A stretch of DNA of 51,014 bases from Mesonia sp. (GCA_012964435.1 DTTX01000046.1:94280-145293), one strand, 5' to 3'; counted from the stretch's first letter, positions 26,348 to 35,271 are shown. Notes: generated from the letters alone by a model not told the origin. Numbers and translations are program-made.

Positions 26348-27772
26348 ATGCGACAACTTCTTCTAGTGTTTGTTGTTTGTTTTCTCGTATACTCTTGTGG
26401 CGAAGATACCACAAGCAACTCTTCTACCTCTATAAGTGGAGAGATCGTTAATAGCAATGAATCTTTTATAACCTTAGAAAAAGACGGTGAATTTGTAGAC
26501 TCCGTTGCTTTGTCTGAAAACGGAAGTTTTTCTTACAATTTTGATGAAAATAATTTTGAATCGGGCCTTTATACGTTTCGACATAAACCGGAGGGGCAAA
26601 CATTTTTTATTGAAAAAGGAGATAGTTTACTTTTAAGAGTAAATACAAAAGAATTTGATGAGTCTTTAATGTTTACCGGCAATAAAGCTGAAGAAAACAA
26701 CTTTTTAATAGAAATGTACTTGTTAAATGAAAAGGATAACGACCTTATTCTTTCATATTATAAAGTAAGTCCAGAAAAATTTGCTAAAAAAACCGACTCT
26801 ATAAGATCTTTAAGACTAGATCAATTAGAAAACCTGGAAGACAAATATGAATTCTCAGAATCATTTTTAAGTTTAGCTGAAAAAAATATCGATTACGAAT
26901 ATTATGATCTTCGTGAACGTTATTCTTATTTGATCAATAAGTATTTTAATGAATTTAGAAACAAAATACCTAAAGAGTTTTTCAGTTATCGAAAACAAGT
27001 AAATTTTAATGATAAAGATCTTCAATCTCTATATACCTATCAGCGTTTTTTAGATAATTATTTAAAGAACAGAGCGATAGAACGTTGTGTAGCAGAAAAT
27101 CCTAATAAAGAATGCTTTGATACAGAAAGTATTACCAATTTAAAGAACAGACTTATTTTATCTGATAGTATTTTTAAAATTGAAAATCTAAGGAATAGGT
27201 TTATTTCGAGATTTGCTAAGCGACAGTTGAATTCTGCTAAAAACGAACAACAAATAGACTCTTCTCTTCAATTGGTAAAAAGTTTTGATTTTCCTAAAGA
27301 TCAATATGAAGAACTCAAACAGATCGGAAAATTACAGAAAAATTATTTTGTAGGTAAAAATACTTCTAATGCAAAGCTTTACACCACCACCGGCGAAAAA
27401 ATTATTTTAAAAGATATCCTCGATAAACAAACTATAACCTTTACTTGGTCTTTGTATATTAACAATCACCCAAAATTTCATAAACGTGTTAATGAGTTGA
27501 GAAATCGTTATCCTGAAATAAATTTCTTAGGAGTGAATATAGATAGCGATGATAAGGAAACTTATGATCTCTGGCTAAAAGCTTTAAGCAACTTTGATTA
27601 CAATAAAGATTTTGAAGTAAAAATTAGAGATCGAGGTAACGAGATCTATCTCTATAAAAACTTTTTGAATAAAATATTACTGATAGATGAAAATGGAATC
27701 ATAAAAAAATCTAACCTTAATCTATTTGATCCTAATTTTGAAGCTGAATTATTAGAGTACCTCAATCAATAA
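26348..27772 (+). CDS. Lipoprotein with TlpA/thioredoxin-like C-terminal domain lacking CXXC
   Basis: 474 residues. Lipoprotein signal MRQLLLVFVVCFLVYSC (Cys17). Residues about 28-115 look like the DUF4369-type beta domain found before TlpA domains in Bacteroidota (ISGEIVNSNESFITLEKDGE). A long helical middle follows. The C-terminal ~120 residues have thioredoxin-like order (KDILDKQTITFTW, then FLGVNIDSDD, then ILLIDENGII). Where WCXXC should be, the sequence reads FTWSLYINNHPKFH (365 onward), so no redox cysteines. The function is probably not disulfide exchange. A strong terminator follows. Confidence 0.75.
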   Translation: MRQLLLVFVVCFLVYSCGEDTTSNSSTSISGEIVNSNESFITLEKDGEFVDSVALSENGSFSYNFDENNFESGLYTFRHKPEGQTFFIEKGDSLLLRVNTKEFDESLMFTGNKAEENNFLIEMYLLNEKDNDLILSYYKVSPEKFAKKTDSIRSLRLDQLENLEDKYEFSESFLSLAEKNIDYEYYDLRERYSYLINKYFNEFRNKIPKEFFSYRKQVNFNDKDLQSLYTYQRFLDNYLKNRAIERCVAENPNKECFDTESITNLKNRLILSDSIFKIENLRNRFISRFAKRQLNSAKNEQQIDSSLQLVKSFDFPKDQYEELKQIGKLQKNYFVGKNTSNAKLYTTTGEKIILKDILDKQTITFTWSLYINNHPKFHKRVNELRNRYPEINFLGVNIDSDDKETYDLWLKALSNFDYNKDFEVKIRDRGNEIYLYKNFLNKILLIDENGIIKKSNLNLFDPNFEAELLEYLNQ

Positions 27773-27788
27773 AAAAACTATACCTTAT

Positions 27789-27825
27789 AAAAAAAGGCTT
27801 TTCAGTATACTGAAAAGCCTTTTTT
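27789..27825. terminator. Bidirectional terminator between the TlpA-like and transaldolase genes
   Basis: Nearly perfect palindrome centred at 27807/27808 (ggcttttcagtatactgaaaagcc core) with A- and T-runs on either side. It lies between convergent genes. Confidence 0.9.
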
Positions 27826-27845
27826 AATTTCTCTTGAAAATTGTT

Positions 27846-28502
27846 TTAACTGTTTCCTTTACGGTAATCTGCTAAGAATTTTTCTAAACCTATATCGGTT
27901 AACGGATGTTTTAATAAACCTTCAATAGAACTTAAAGGTCCCGTCATTACATCGGCTCCGATTTTTGCACAATCGATCACATGCATTGTATGTCTAACCG
28001 AAGCTGCTAGAATTTCTGTTGAAAAATGATAGTTATCGTAAATATGTCTTATTTCAGCAATTAGATTTAATCCGTCGGTAGAAATATCGTCTAATCGACC
28101 AATAAACGGAGAAACGTAAGTAGCTCCTGCTTTAGCTGCTAAAATCGCTTGTCCTGCAGAAAAAACTAACGTACAATTCGTTTTAATTCCTTTATCACTA
28201 AAGTATTTAATTGCTTTCACTCCATCTTTGATCATAGGCACTTTTACCACGATCTGGCTATGCAACTTTGCTAACTCTTCTCCTTCTTTTATAATATCAT
28301 CATAATTTGTAGCGATCACTTCTGCACTTACATCACCTTCAACAATCTCACAAATTTTCTTGTAATGATCAATAATATTCTCTTTTCCTGTAATCCCTTC
28401 CTTAGCCATTAAAGAAGGATTGGTAGTCACACCATCTAAGACGCCTAAATCCTGCGCTTCTTTAATCTGATCTAAGTTTGCTGTATCGATAAAAAATTTC
28501 AT
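27846..28502 (-). CDS. fsa: Fructose-6-phosphate aldolase / small transaldolase (TalC/FSA type)
   Basis: 218 residues, the length of the short transaldolase family. Marks are [28 protein letters not shown], and the Schiff-base lysine Lys87 in IVVKVPM. Later segments [20 protein letters not shown] and GADVMTGPL fit the same TIM barrel. Whether it transfers dihydroxyacetone (transaldolase of the pentose phosphate pathway) or acts as an aldolase cannot be told from sequence. It starts 29 bases after the SDR gene on the same strand. Confidence 0.92.
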   Translation of the reverse strand: MKFFIDTANLDQIKEAQDLGVLDGVTTNPSLMAKEGITGKENIIDHYKKICEIVEGDVSAEVIATNYDDIIKEGEELAKLHSQIVVKVPMIKDGVKAIKYFSDKGIKTNCTLVFSAGQAILAAKAGATYVSPFIGRLDDISTDGLNLIAEIRHIYDNYHFSTEILAASVRHTMHVIDCAKIGADVMTGPLSSIEGLLKHPLTDIGLEKFLADYRKGNS

Positions 28503-28531
28503 AGAATTTAATTTTTAGTTATACAGTAAAG

Positions 28532-29338
28532 TTACAGTTTATAATGTTTCATGAGCATTTTTTCATAAACTTTATCAGGTAAAATATGCTTTAAGGCAAT
28601 GCTAAATTTTTGTAAAGCCTCCCCTACTTTATAATGTATGGTAGGATTTTTTTCTTGCATGACCGCAAACACTTTTTCAGCCATTTTTATAGGATCTTGA
28701 CCTTTGTCTACGTGCTCATCCATCAGCTTCAACGTGTTACCGTAATTTTTCTTGTAAGGTGAATTTTCTTTTACCGGAGCGTGATATCTACCGGCAGCAA
28801 TATTGGTCGCAAAATCTCCCGGAGCAATATTGGTCATTTTTATATTAAATTCTTTCAACTCCATTCTAAAAGCTTCCGTGGTAAGTTCTAAAGCACCTTT
28901 AGTTGCTGAATAAATTCCGCGATATGGTAATCCCATATAACCGGCAATTGAAGTGATATTGATAATAAAACCATCACCTTGTTTACGCATAAATGGTAAA
29001 ACGGCTTTGATCACATTGATCACGCCAAAATAATTGGTATCAAAAACTTTTCTAATTTCAGCATCCGGAATTTCTTCAATAGGCCCCGTAATTCCCATTC
29101 CGGCATTGTTAATCAAGAAGTCAATTTTTCCTTCAGCAGCAATTATTTGTTCAACAGCAGCAGTAATCGTTTCTATTTTAGTAACGTCTAAAGCTACAAA
29201 ATTAATTCCGTTAGCTTCAGTGGTTTTTGGGTTTCTACTCGTACCGTAAATTTTATATCCTTTTTGAGCTAAAAACTCACCTATAGATTTTCCTATTCCC
29301 GAAGAAGCTCCGGTAATTAAGACTACTTGATTTGCCAT
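28532..29338 (-). CDS. Short-chain dehydrogenase/reductase family oxidoreductase
   Basis: 268 residues. Classical SDR: nucleotide motif TGASSGIG (9-16), NNAG (77-80), catalytic Ser130 in NITS, and YSATK (143-147). The loop GTSRNP after strand 2 contains a basic residue, favouring NADPH. The C-terminal DKVYEKMLMKHYKL resembles SDRs acting on lipids or steroids, but the substrate is open. It is the first gene of a possible pair with the transaldolase. Confidence 0.9.
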   Translation of the reverse strand: MANQVVLITGASSGIGKSIGEFLAQKGYKIYGTSRNPKTTEANGINFVALDVTKIETITAAVEQIIAAEGKIDFLINNAGMGITGPIEEIPDAEIRKVFDTNYFGVINVIKAVLPFMRKQGDGFIINITSIAGYMGLPYRGIYSATKGALELTTEAFRMELKEFNIKMTNIAPGDFATNIAAGRYHAPVKENSPYKKNYGNTLKLMDEHVDKGQDPIKMAEKVFAVMQEKNPTIHYKVGEALQKFSIALKHILPDKVYEKMLMKHYKL

Positions 29339-29442
29339 ATCTAAAAAAAATTGAAAGGCAAATGTCGATTATTTATAAGAAAGAATAAAATTAAACGTTA
29401 AGATTTAAAGGGAGTAATACGTGGGAAGAGCGCATAAAAAAA

Positions 29443-29537
29443 GGCAAGCTACCCACATCACACCGCTACGACCATCTACCCTTGCTGCGTTCCCGCCCTG
29501 GGGGAATTCGACAGGAGCTGGTTGTGTGGGACTTGCC
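29443..29537 (-). ncRNA. ffs: Signal recognition particle RNA (4.5S, small bacterial type)
   Basis: On the minus strand the transcript begins GGCAAGTCCCACACAACC and ends GGTAGCTTGCC, so the ends pair (GGCAAG with CTTGCC). The apex is the conserved SRP domain IV: CAGG, GCG-GGAA-CGC tetraloop helix, then AGCA and AGG, the asymmetric loop bound by Ffh. Seven T follow the 3' arm, a plausible terminator. A near-perfect promoter lies directly upstream. Ends are accurate to a few bases. Confidence 0.92.
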
Positions 29538-29542
29538 GGGTG

Positions 29543-29572
29543 CAAATATACAAGGTTTATCTATTTCTGCAA
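29543..29572 (-). promoter_or_regulatory. Promoter of the SRP RNA
   Basis: On the minus strand: TTG (29572-29570), a gap of exactly 19, then TATATTTG (29550-29543), a perfect TAnnTTTG box. The RNA start falls about five bases later. This is the cleanest promoter in the window. Confidence 0.75.
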
Positions 29573-29615
29573 GCATTAAATACCTAAATTAGCCAAAGAA
29601 TTTAAAATTTTTTAA

Positions 29616-30668
29616 ATGAAAGTTTATAACTTATTGAGCCTTTTAATTTTAGGCTTTTTTGTGATTTCTTGCGGAAATTCAAATCAGAAAAATTCAGCTA
29701 ATTTTTCACTTCAAATTGGTGAAAAAGATGAAAATATTCAGCAAGGAAAAGCAGTAAAAATTCAACTTCAACAAAAAGAAGCACAAAAAATTGATTCAGT
29801 TACCTATTTCTATAACGGTGAAAAGATCAATGTTGAAAATAACACTATTACGTTTAATCTTCCGTTAGGTAAAAATAAGTTAGAAGCGAACGTCTACAGC
29901 GAAGGAAATAAAACTACAATTACCGAAGAAGTTAGCGTACACAGCAGTGTAAAACCAAAAATTTATACTTACGAGGTTGTAAATACTTACCCGCACGACC
30001 CTAAGGCGTTTACGCAGGGTTTAGAGTTTTATAATGATACTCTTTACGAAAGCACCGGTCTAAGAGGACAATCAACTTTAAGAAAAGTAGATTTAGAAAG
30101 CGGAAAAGTGATTAAAAAAATAGATTTGATCGATACTTATTTTGCTGAAGGTTTAACGATCTACAACAATAAAATCTATCAACTTACCTGGAGATCTGGC
30201 GACGGAATCATTTATGACCTGAATACTTTCGAAAAAGAAGAGATCTTTAATTATAACGAAAGTAAAGAAGGTTGGGGACTTTGTAACGATGGCAATAAAT
30301 TTTACAAAAGTGACGGAACTGAAAAAATCTGGATCTTAAACCCAGAAACTTTAGCTGAAGAAAGTTTTATACAACCGGCGACACACAAAACCACGCTTAC
30401 CAAGCTTAATGAATTAGAATGGGTAGAAGGTAAAATCTACGCCAATACTTGGCAAAAAGATGGCGTGGTAATTATCGACCCTAAAACCGGAGCGGTAGAA
30501 GGTTTAATCGATTTTCGTGGTTTGCGAGATCAACTTACTAATAATGATGATTTAGTAAAAAGTAATCACGTTCTAAACGGTATTGCTTACAACCCAAACA
30601 ATAAAAAGCTCTACGTCACCGGTAAAAACTGGGATAAACTTTTTGAAGTAAAAATCATAGAAAGATAA
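29616..30668 (+). CDS. Glutaminyl-peptide cyclotransferase family lipoprotein
   Basis: 350 residues. Lipoprotein signal with VISC (Cys19). The C-terminal ~240 residues are a plant-type glutamine cyclotransferase beta-propeller: YPHDPKAFTQGLEFYNDTLYES, STLRKVDLESGKV, YFAEGLTIYNNKIYQLTW, EGWGLCNDGNKFYKSDGT, LNELEWVEGKIYAN and NHVLNGIAYNP. The family converts N-terminal glutamine to pyroglutamate. The N-terminal ~110 residues are an added beta-rich domain. The next lipoprotein gene starts 6 bases after the stop, so the two are probably one unit. Confidence 0.9.
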   Translation: MKVYNLLSLLILGFFVISCGNSNQKNSANFSLQIGEKDENIQQGKAVKIQLQQKEAQKIDSVTYFYNGEKINVENNTITFNLPLGKNKLEANVYSEGNKTTITEEVSVHSSVKPKIYTYEVVNTYPHDPKAFTQGLEFYNDTLYESTGLRGQSTLRKVDLESGKVIKKIDLIDTYFAEGLTIYNNKIYQLTWRSGDGIIYDLNTFEKEEIFNYNESKEGWGLCNDGNKFYKSDGTEKIWILNPETLAEESFIQPATHKTTLTKLNELEWVEGKIYANTWQKDGVVIIDPKTGAVEGLIDFRGLRDQLTNNDDLVKSNHVLNGIAYNPNNKKLYVTGKNWDKLFEVKIIER

Positions 30669-30673
30669 TTTAA

Positions 30674-32211
30674 ATGAGATATTTATATTCCTTACTTCTT
30701 CTCTGCTCTATTGTTTTATGGAGTTCATGTCGTAACGACTTCGAAACCGAACCCAGCACAGGAAATTTACAGTTTTCTAGAGATACAGTTTATTTAGACA
30801 CCGTATTTTCGAATATTGGTTCGAGTACTTACAATTTAAAAGTCTACAATAGAAGTGACGACGACATCACCATTCCAACAATTCAATTAGCCGGTGGAGA
30901 AAGTTCTAATTATCGCTTAAATGTAGATGGTTTACCGGGAAAATCGTTTGAAAATATAGATATTTTAGCAAAAGACAGCATTTTTGGTTTTTTATAGAAT
31001 CTACTGCTAATATTGACGACTTTTCTAACGAAAATCAATTTTTACTCACCGATGCGATCGAGTTTGATACCGGGGCTAATCAACAAAAAGTAGAATTGGT
31101 TACCCTTATTCAAGACGCTGTTTTTCTCTATCCTGAAAAATTTGACGACGGTACTACAGAAAGCCTTTCATTTGGTTTTGATGAAGAAGGAAATGAAATT
31201 TTAATTGAAGGTTTCTATTTAGATGAAACCGAATTAACCTTTACCAACGAAAAACCTTACGTCATTTATGGTTATGCAGCCGTACCCGGCAATCGAACCT
31301 TAAATATCGAAGCCGGAGCCAGAGTTCACTTTCACGATGCCAGCGGAATTATTGTAGCACAAGAAGGTTCACTTCACGTAAACGGAATGCTTAGTAACGA
31401 TCAAGAAACTTTAGAAAACGAAGTAATTTTTGAAAGCGATCGTCTAGAACCCGGTTTTAGTGAAATACCCGGGCAATGGGGCGCTATTTGGTTAACTGCG
31501 GGAAGCACTAACAATATCATCAATTACGCTATTATAAAAAATGCAACTGTAGGGATTTTAATGGATTCGAACGATGGCACTACCAATCCTACATTAACCA
31601 TTAACAATTCTAAGATCTATAATTCTTCTAACGTAGGCCTTTTAGCTAGAACCGGAAACATTCTCGGCAATAACGTCGTGATCAATAAAGCCGGTCAATC
31701 TTCTCTAAATTTGTCTCTCGGAGGAACATATAATTTTAATAATTGTACGTTCGCAAATTATTGGACGAGCAGTTTCAGAAATTTCCCATCTGTTTTAGTT
31801 GAAAATTATCTTGAAACACCCGATGAAATTTTTGTTTCAGATTTAGTTGAAGCCAACTTTAACAACTGTATTATTTACGGTAATGAAAACCGTGAGCTTA
31901 TTTTTAACGAAAGAAATGAAGCGGCATTTAATTACAAGTTCGAAAACTGCTTAATAAGGTTTAGTAACTTCGGTTATAACAATACCGATGACTATGACTT
32001 TGACGATGAAAGCCTTTTTCCCGGTACGATCATTAATGAAAATCCTAACTTCCTAAATCCACAAGAAAACCTTTTAATGATCGATGAAGAATCTGCTGCT
32101 AACAGTTTAGCAAATCCTGCAACGGCTACAGATGAAGATATTTTAGGAACTCCTAGAAGTTCTTCTCCAGATAGCGGAGCTTATGAGAGTATTATTTTCC
32201 CTGAGGAATAG
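30674..32211 (+). pseudogene. Right-handed beta-helix-type lipoprotein gene interrupted by a -1 frameshift
   Basis: Two consecutive frames make one protein. Frame A (30674-30997) encodes a lipoprotein start (MRYLYSLLLLCSIVLWSSC, Cys19) and a beta domain with FSRDTVYLDTVFSNIGSS, ending at TAG right after GFL. The -1 frame is open from before the TAG to 32211 and continues as IESTANIDDFSNENQFLLTD, then long repeats rich in N and strands (IINYAIIKNATVGILMD, NNSKIYNSSNVGLLARTG, NNCTFANYWTSS) typical of parallel beta-helices. Joined, it is about 512 residues. The junction is T TTT TTA at 30988-30994, just before the stop. It may be a lost T, a sequencing error, or programmed frameshifting. Confidence 0.75.
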
Positions 32212-32225
32212 ATAATAAACAAGAA

Positions 32226-32255
32226 AAGGCTCGAGTTCAAAAAACCCCGAGCCTT
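32226..32255. terminator. Hairpin terminator between the beta-helix gene and hsp20
   Basis: aaggctcg (32226-32233) pairs with cgagcctt (32248-32255), loop of 14. The T-run is interrupted in both directions (TTCTC on plus, TTTTCTTGTTT on minus), so it looks better for the minus-strand hsp20 gene. Confidence 0.55.
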
Positions 32256-32286
32256 CTCAAAACTAACTAATTAATCAAACTACTTA

Positions 32287-32730
32287 TTATGAAATTTCAA
32301 TCATTCGTTTAGCCTGCACTTTTGCTTCTTCTTTCTTCGGAAGGTTGATCAACAAAATTCCATTTTCGTAAGAAGCATTTATTTTAGCACTATCTACTGT
32401 TTCCGGTAAGCTAAATGCTCTTTTAAAAGTTCTGCAACTAAATTCTCTTCTGGTAAATTTTCCTTTTTCTTCTTCTGTGTTTTCTTTTTTACTTTCAGAA
32501 GAAATGGTAAGTACATCGTTATCTAATTCGATATTAAAATCTTCTTTGGCTTTACCCGGCGCGGCAACTTCAACTAAAAAATTATCTTCAGTCTCTTGGA
32601 TATTTACTGCCGGAATACTTACGCCAATATTATTTACATTTGAAGTACCTCCTAACCAATCTGTTTTAAACATATCATCTAACATAGATGGTAACCAATT
32701 GTCTGCTGTTGTTCTTTTTACTAAACTCAT
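32287..32730 (-). CDS. Small heat shock protein, Hsp20/alpha-crystallin family
   Basis: 147 residues from the ATG at 32730. The frame is open 21 codons further up, but those residues do not fit the family and the start MSLVKRTTADNWLPSMLDDM is typical. The alpha-crystallin domain (about 38-145) has IPAVNIQETEDNFLVEVAAP, a central FSCRTFKRAFSLPETVD and the GILLINLPKK strand with the A-x-x-x-G-(V/I)-L pattern. It is an ATP-independent holdase chaperone. Upstream are paired TGACA repeats that may be a stress operator. Confidence 0.95.
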   Translation of the reverse strand: MSLVKRTTADNWLPSMLDDMFKTDWLGGTSNVNNIGVSIPAVNIQETEDNFLVEVAAPGKAKEDFNIELDNDVLTISSESKKENTEEEKGKFTRREFSCRTFKRAFSLPETVDSAKINASYENGILLINLPKKEEAKVQAKRMIEIS

Positions 32731-32804
32731 AACTTTTATTTTTTTGTTGTTTATATCAATTTTACACTCAACAAATAGCAATTTAAATACCAACCAATAT
32801 TTAA

Positions 32805-32848
32805 TGACTTTTTGACATAAAAAAAACTAAAATTATGACAAAATGACA
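32805..32848. promoter_or_regulatory. Paired TGACA direct repeats upstream of hsp20 (candidate operator)
   Basis: Plus-strand TGAC at 32805 and TGACA at 32813, then TGACA at 32836 and TGACA at 32844. Units are 8 bases apart within each pair and the pairs are 31 bases apart (about three helical turns). On the hsp20 strand these read TGTCA. They lie 75-118 bases upstream of the hsp20 ATG and 81-124 bases upstream of the divergent DUF2254 gene. Operator function is inference. Confidence 0.5.
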
Positions 32849-32928
32849 ATTTTAGCGGTTAAAGTATGGTTAAAACGGCAGTTGAAGCTAAATAAGAGTC
32901 CTATTTTAGCTGAGTTAATTCAACTTAA

Positions 32929-34218
32929 ATGAAATATATATATAATAAACTTTACAGTTTTTTTAATACTATTGAAGGAAAAATTGCTTTTTACCCTACT
33001 CTATTTGCAATTTTTGGTTTAATACTTTCTCTTATTTCGCTTTCTTTAGAAAATACCGGAATATCGGAATGGCTCACTTCGATCTATGATGGTTTTATTA
33101 TCGATAGTAGCGATACAGCAAGAACGATATTGAGTTATTTAACCGGCGGACTCATTTCTTTAATGGTTTTTAGCTTCTCGATGGTGATGGTTTTACTTAA
33201 CCAAGCCTCTTCAAATTACTCCCCTCGAGTTTTACCGGGACTTATCTCAAATAAAAATCATCAATATGTTCTTGGGATTTATTTAGGAACCATTATTTAT
33301 AATGTATTTATTACCATAGCGATTAAAGCTTCAGAGAATAATGAAATGAGAATTCCTAGCTTTTCGATTTTTATTACCGTCTTGCTAATGGTTTTATGTT
33401 TAGGAGCATTTATCTATTTTATTCATTCTATTTCACAAGCAATTCAGGTAAATAATATTCTTACGAGTGAATACACAAAAGCAAAAAACAGATTAAAAGA
33501 TATTATAGAAATTCAACAAAACGAAAAAGAACTTGAATTTCCTGTAACCGAAAATTGGCACTCCTATCATTGCGATCGAACAGGTTACTTTCAAAATGTG
33601 TCGATAGATAATCTTAAAGAGATTTGTAAAGAAAATGATATTAAAATTTCAATTCTCCCTATAAAAGGAAGTTTTATTGCTGAAAATACGAAGGTGATTA
33701 AGGTTAGTAAGTCTATTGATGAAGAATTGGTTGAAAGAATTTTAAGCAACTTTAATTTTGCAAGAGGAGAATTTGTAGAAGATAATTACTTACTTGGTTT
33801 TAAACACATAACAGAAATTGGTATTCGTGCTATTTCTCCGGCAGTAAACGATCCTTCTACTACCATTAACACCATCGATTATTTAACAGATTTACTCGCT
33901 TTAAGATTATTAAAGAAAGAAGATGAGATCGTTAGTTTAGAAAATAATGATCCTTGCATTTGGTTAACTACAGTTTATTTTGAAGAATTACTTTACCAAA
34001 TCATTCTACCCTATCGAACGTATTGCAAGAGCGATTTTAGCTGTATTCAAAAAATTTTAATGATGTTCACATTTTTACTTCAGCAGAAAACTGTAAACAA
34101 GAACTATCATCAAGCCATTAAAATTGAAGCTAAGAACCTTTTTTTAGATGCAAAAAACTGTATAAAAAATGATCGTGATCTAGAACGTCTTGAAGCATTA
34201 TACAACCAAATAGCTTAA
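32929..34218 (+). CDS. DUF2254 family membrane protein
   Basis: 429 residues. Four transmembrane helices in the N-terminal ~170 residues (about 20-40, 64-88, 113-135 and 147-168), then a soluble domain. The family signature is ARTILSYLTGGLISLMVFSF followed by VLLNQASSNYSPRVLPG. A second conserved patch, IRAISPAVNDPSTTINTIDY, lies near residue 305 and is typical of DUF2254. The function is unknown. It is divergent from hsp20 and could share the repeat array between them. Confidence 0.88.
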   Translation: MKYIYNKLYSFFNTIEGKIAFYPTLFAIFGLILSLISLSLENTGISEWLTSIYDGFIIDSSDTARTILSYLTGGLISLMVFSFSMVMVLLNQASSNYSPRVLPGLISNKNHQYVLGIYLGTIIYNVFITIAIKASENNEMRIPSFSIFITVLLMVLCLGAFIYFIHSISQAIQVNNILTSEYTKAKNRLKDIIEIQQNEKELEFPVTENWHSYHCDRTGYFQNVSIDNLKEICKENDIKISILPIKGSFIAENTKVIKVSKSIDEELVERILSNFNFARGEFVEDNYLLGFKHITEIGIRAISPAVNDPSTTINTIDYLTDLLALRLLKKEDEIVSLENNDPCIWLTTVYFEELLYQIILPYRTYCKSDFSCIQKILMMFTFLLQQKTVNKNYHQAIKIEAKNLFLDAKNCIKNDRDLERLEALYNQIA

Positions 34219-34234
34219 ATGTCGTAAGATTTTT

Positions 34235-34242
34235 TAAATTTG
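34235..34242 (+). promoter_or_regulatory. -7 box of the DUF1456 gene
   Basis: TAAATTTG, a perfect TAnnTTTG, ends 20 bases before the ATG at 34263. No good -33 element at the expected distance. Confidence 0.4.
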
Positions 34243-34262
34243 CAATCTATTCAATTTCACTT

Positions 34263-34505
34263 ATGGCATTAAGCAATAACGACGTATTTAAAAAATTACG
34301 TGTAGCCCATAAATTAAGGGACGACGATATTATAGCAATTTTCAAATTGGTCGATTTTAAAGTTACCAAAAGCGAATTGGGAGCTATTTTCAGAAAAGAA
34401 GGACATCCTAAATATCAAGAATGTGGCGATCAATTTCTTCGGAATTTTTTAAACGGACTTATAATTCATCTACGAGGACCAATGCCTGAAAAGAAAAATA
34501 AATAA
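34263..34505 (+). CDS. DUF1456 family protein (single repeat)
   Basis: 80 residues. It matches one DUF1456 repeat: NNDVFKKLRVAHKLRDDDII, KSELGAIFRKEGHPKYQECG and DQFLRNFLNGLIIHLRGP. E. coli YehS has two such repeats in ~155 residues; this protein corresponds to the C-terminal one plus a basic tail (MPEKKNK). No enzymatic motif; function unknown. It stands between the DUF2254 gene and cysH on the same strand with 44- and 73-base gaps. Confidence 0.85.
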   Translation: MALSNNDVFKKLRVAHKLRDDDIIAIFKLVDFKVTKSELGAIFRKEGHPKYQECGDQFLRNFLNGLIIHLRGPMPEKKNK

Positions 34506-34578
34506 TTTTTACGTATATTGTTTATTTTGTAATCTTAGATTCAATTATACGTCTTATAAAAGAACCCAACTTTCATTT

Positions 34579-35271
34579 ATGAATGATATTACTGTAAAAA
34601 AGCGAGTTTTTACTGAAAAAGAAATAAAAGCCCTCAATAAAAAATACAAATCGCTTTCTATTCAAGAAAGAATTCAAGAATTATATAAAGATTTTGATGT
34701 AGCAGAAGTTATGTTAACGAGTTCGTTTGCGGCTACTTCTGCTTTTTTACTGAAACTTTTTTCTGATGTAAATAAGGAGCAAAAAGTATTTTTTATCGAT
34801 ACCGGTTATCATTTTGATGAAACTTTAAAATACAAAAGAAAGCTTACTGAAAAATATGGCTTAAACGTTAAATCGATTAGCGCTATTAAAGAAGAACACG
34901 AGTTTACCACAAAAGATGAAACTTGGCGTAAAAATCCAGATTTTTGTTGTTCAATAAATAAAGTTCAACCTTTAGAAACTATCAAAAAACATTACTCGGT
35001 TTGGGTTAGCGGTTTAATGGAATGGCAAAGCGACCACCGTTCTAGCTTAAACATTTTTGAAGAACGTGGCGAGATTTTAAAATTCTACCCACTTTTAGAT
35101 GTTACCAAAGAAGAAAGAGACGAGTTTATAGAAAAACATCAACTTCCTTTTCATCCGTTAGTTGCAAAAGGGTATAACTCTATTGGTTGTACGCATTGTA
35201 CCGTACCCGGTGAAGATCGCTCCGGCCGTTGGAATAACAATCCTAAAACCGAATGTGGTTTACATTTATAG
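34579..35271 (+). CDS. cysH: Phosphoadenylyl/adenylyl-sulfate reductase (thioredoxin)
   Basis: 230 residues. Reduces activated sulfate (APS or PAPS) to sulfite. Adenylyl-binding N-type ATP pyrophosphatase fold with FFIDTGYHFDETLKY. Cysteines Cys123-Cys124 (DFCCSINK) and Cys204/Cys207 (GCTHCTVP) form the CC...CXXC pattern of the 4Fe-4S APS reductases; the catalytic cysteine is Cys226 in the C-terminal ECGLHL. The iron-sulfur pattern favours APS as substrate. No cysD, cysN, cysI or transport genes are near, so it is isolated from the rest of the sulfate pathway. A bidirectional terminator follows. Confidence 0.92.
   Translation: MNDITVKKRVFTEKEIKALNKKYKSLSIQERIQELYKDFDVAEVMLTSSFAATSAFLLKLFSDVNKEQKVFFIDTGYHFDETLKYKRKLTEKYGLNVKSISAIKEEHEFTTKDETWRKNPDFCCSINKVQPLETIKKHYSVWVSGLMEWQSDHRSSLNIFEERGEILKFYPLLDVTKEERDEFIEKHQLPFHPLVAKGYNSIGCTHCTVPGEDRSGRWNNNPKTECGLHL

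Noticed and set aside
32731-32793. N-terminal extension of Hsp20
   Set aside because: The 21 extra residues do not resemble Hsp20 and cover the likely leader; the ATG at 32730 fits the family.
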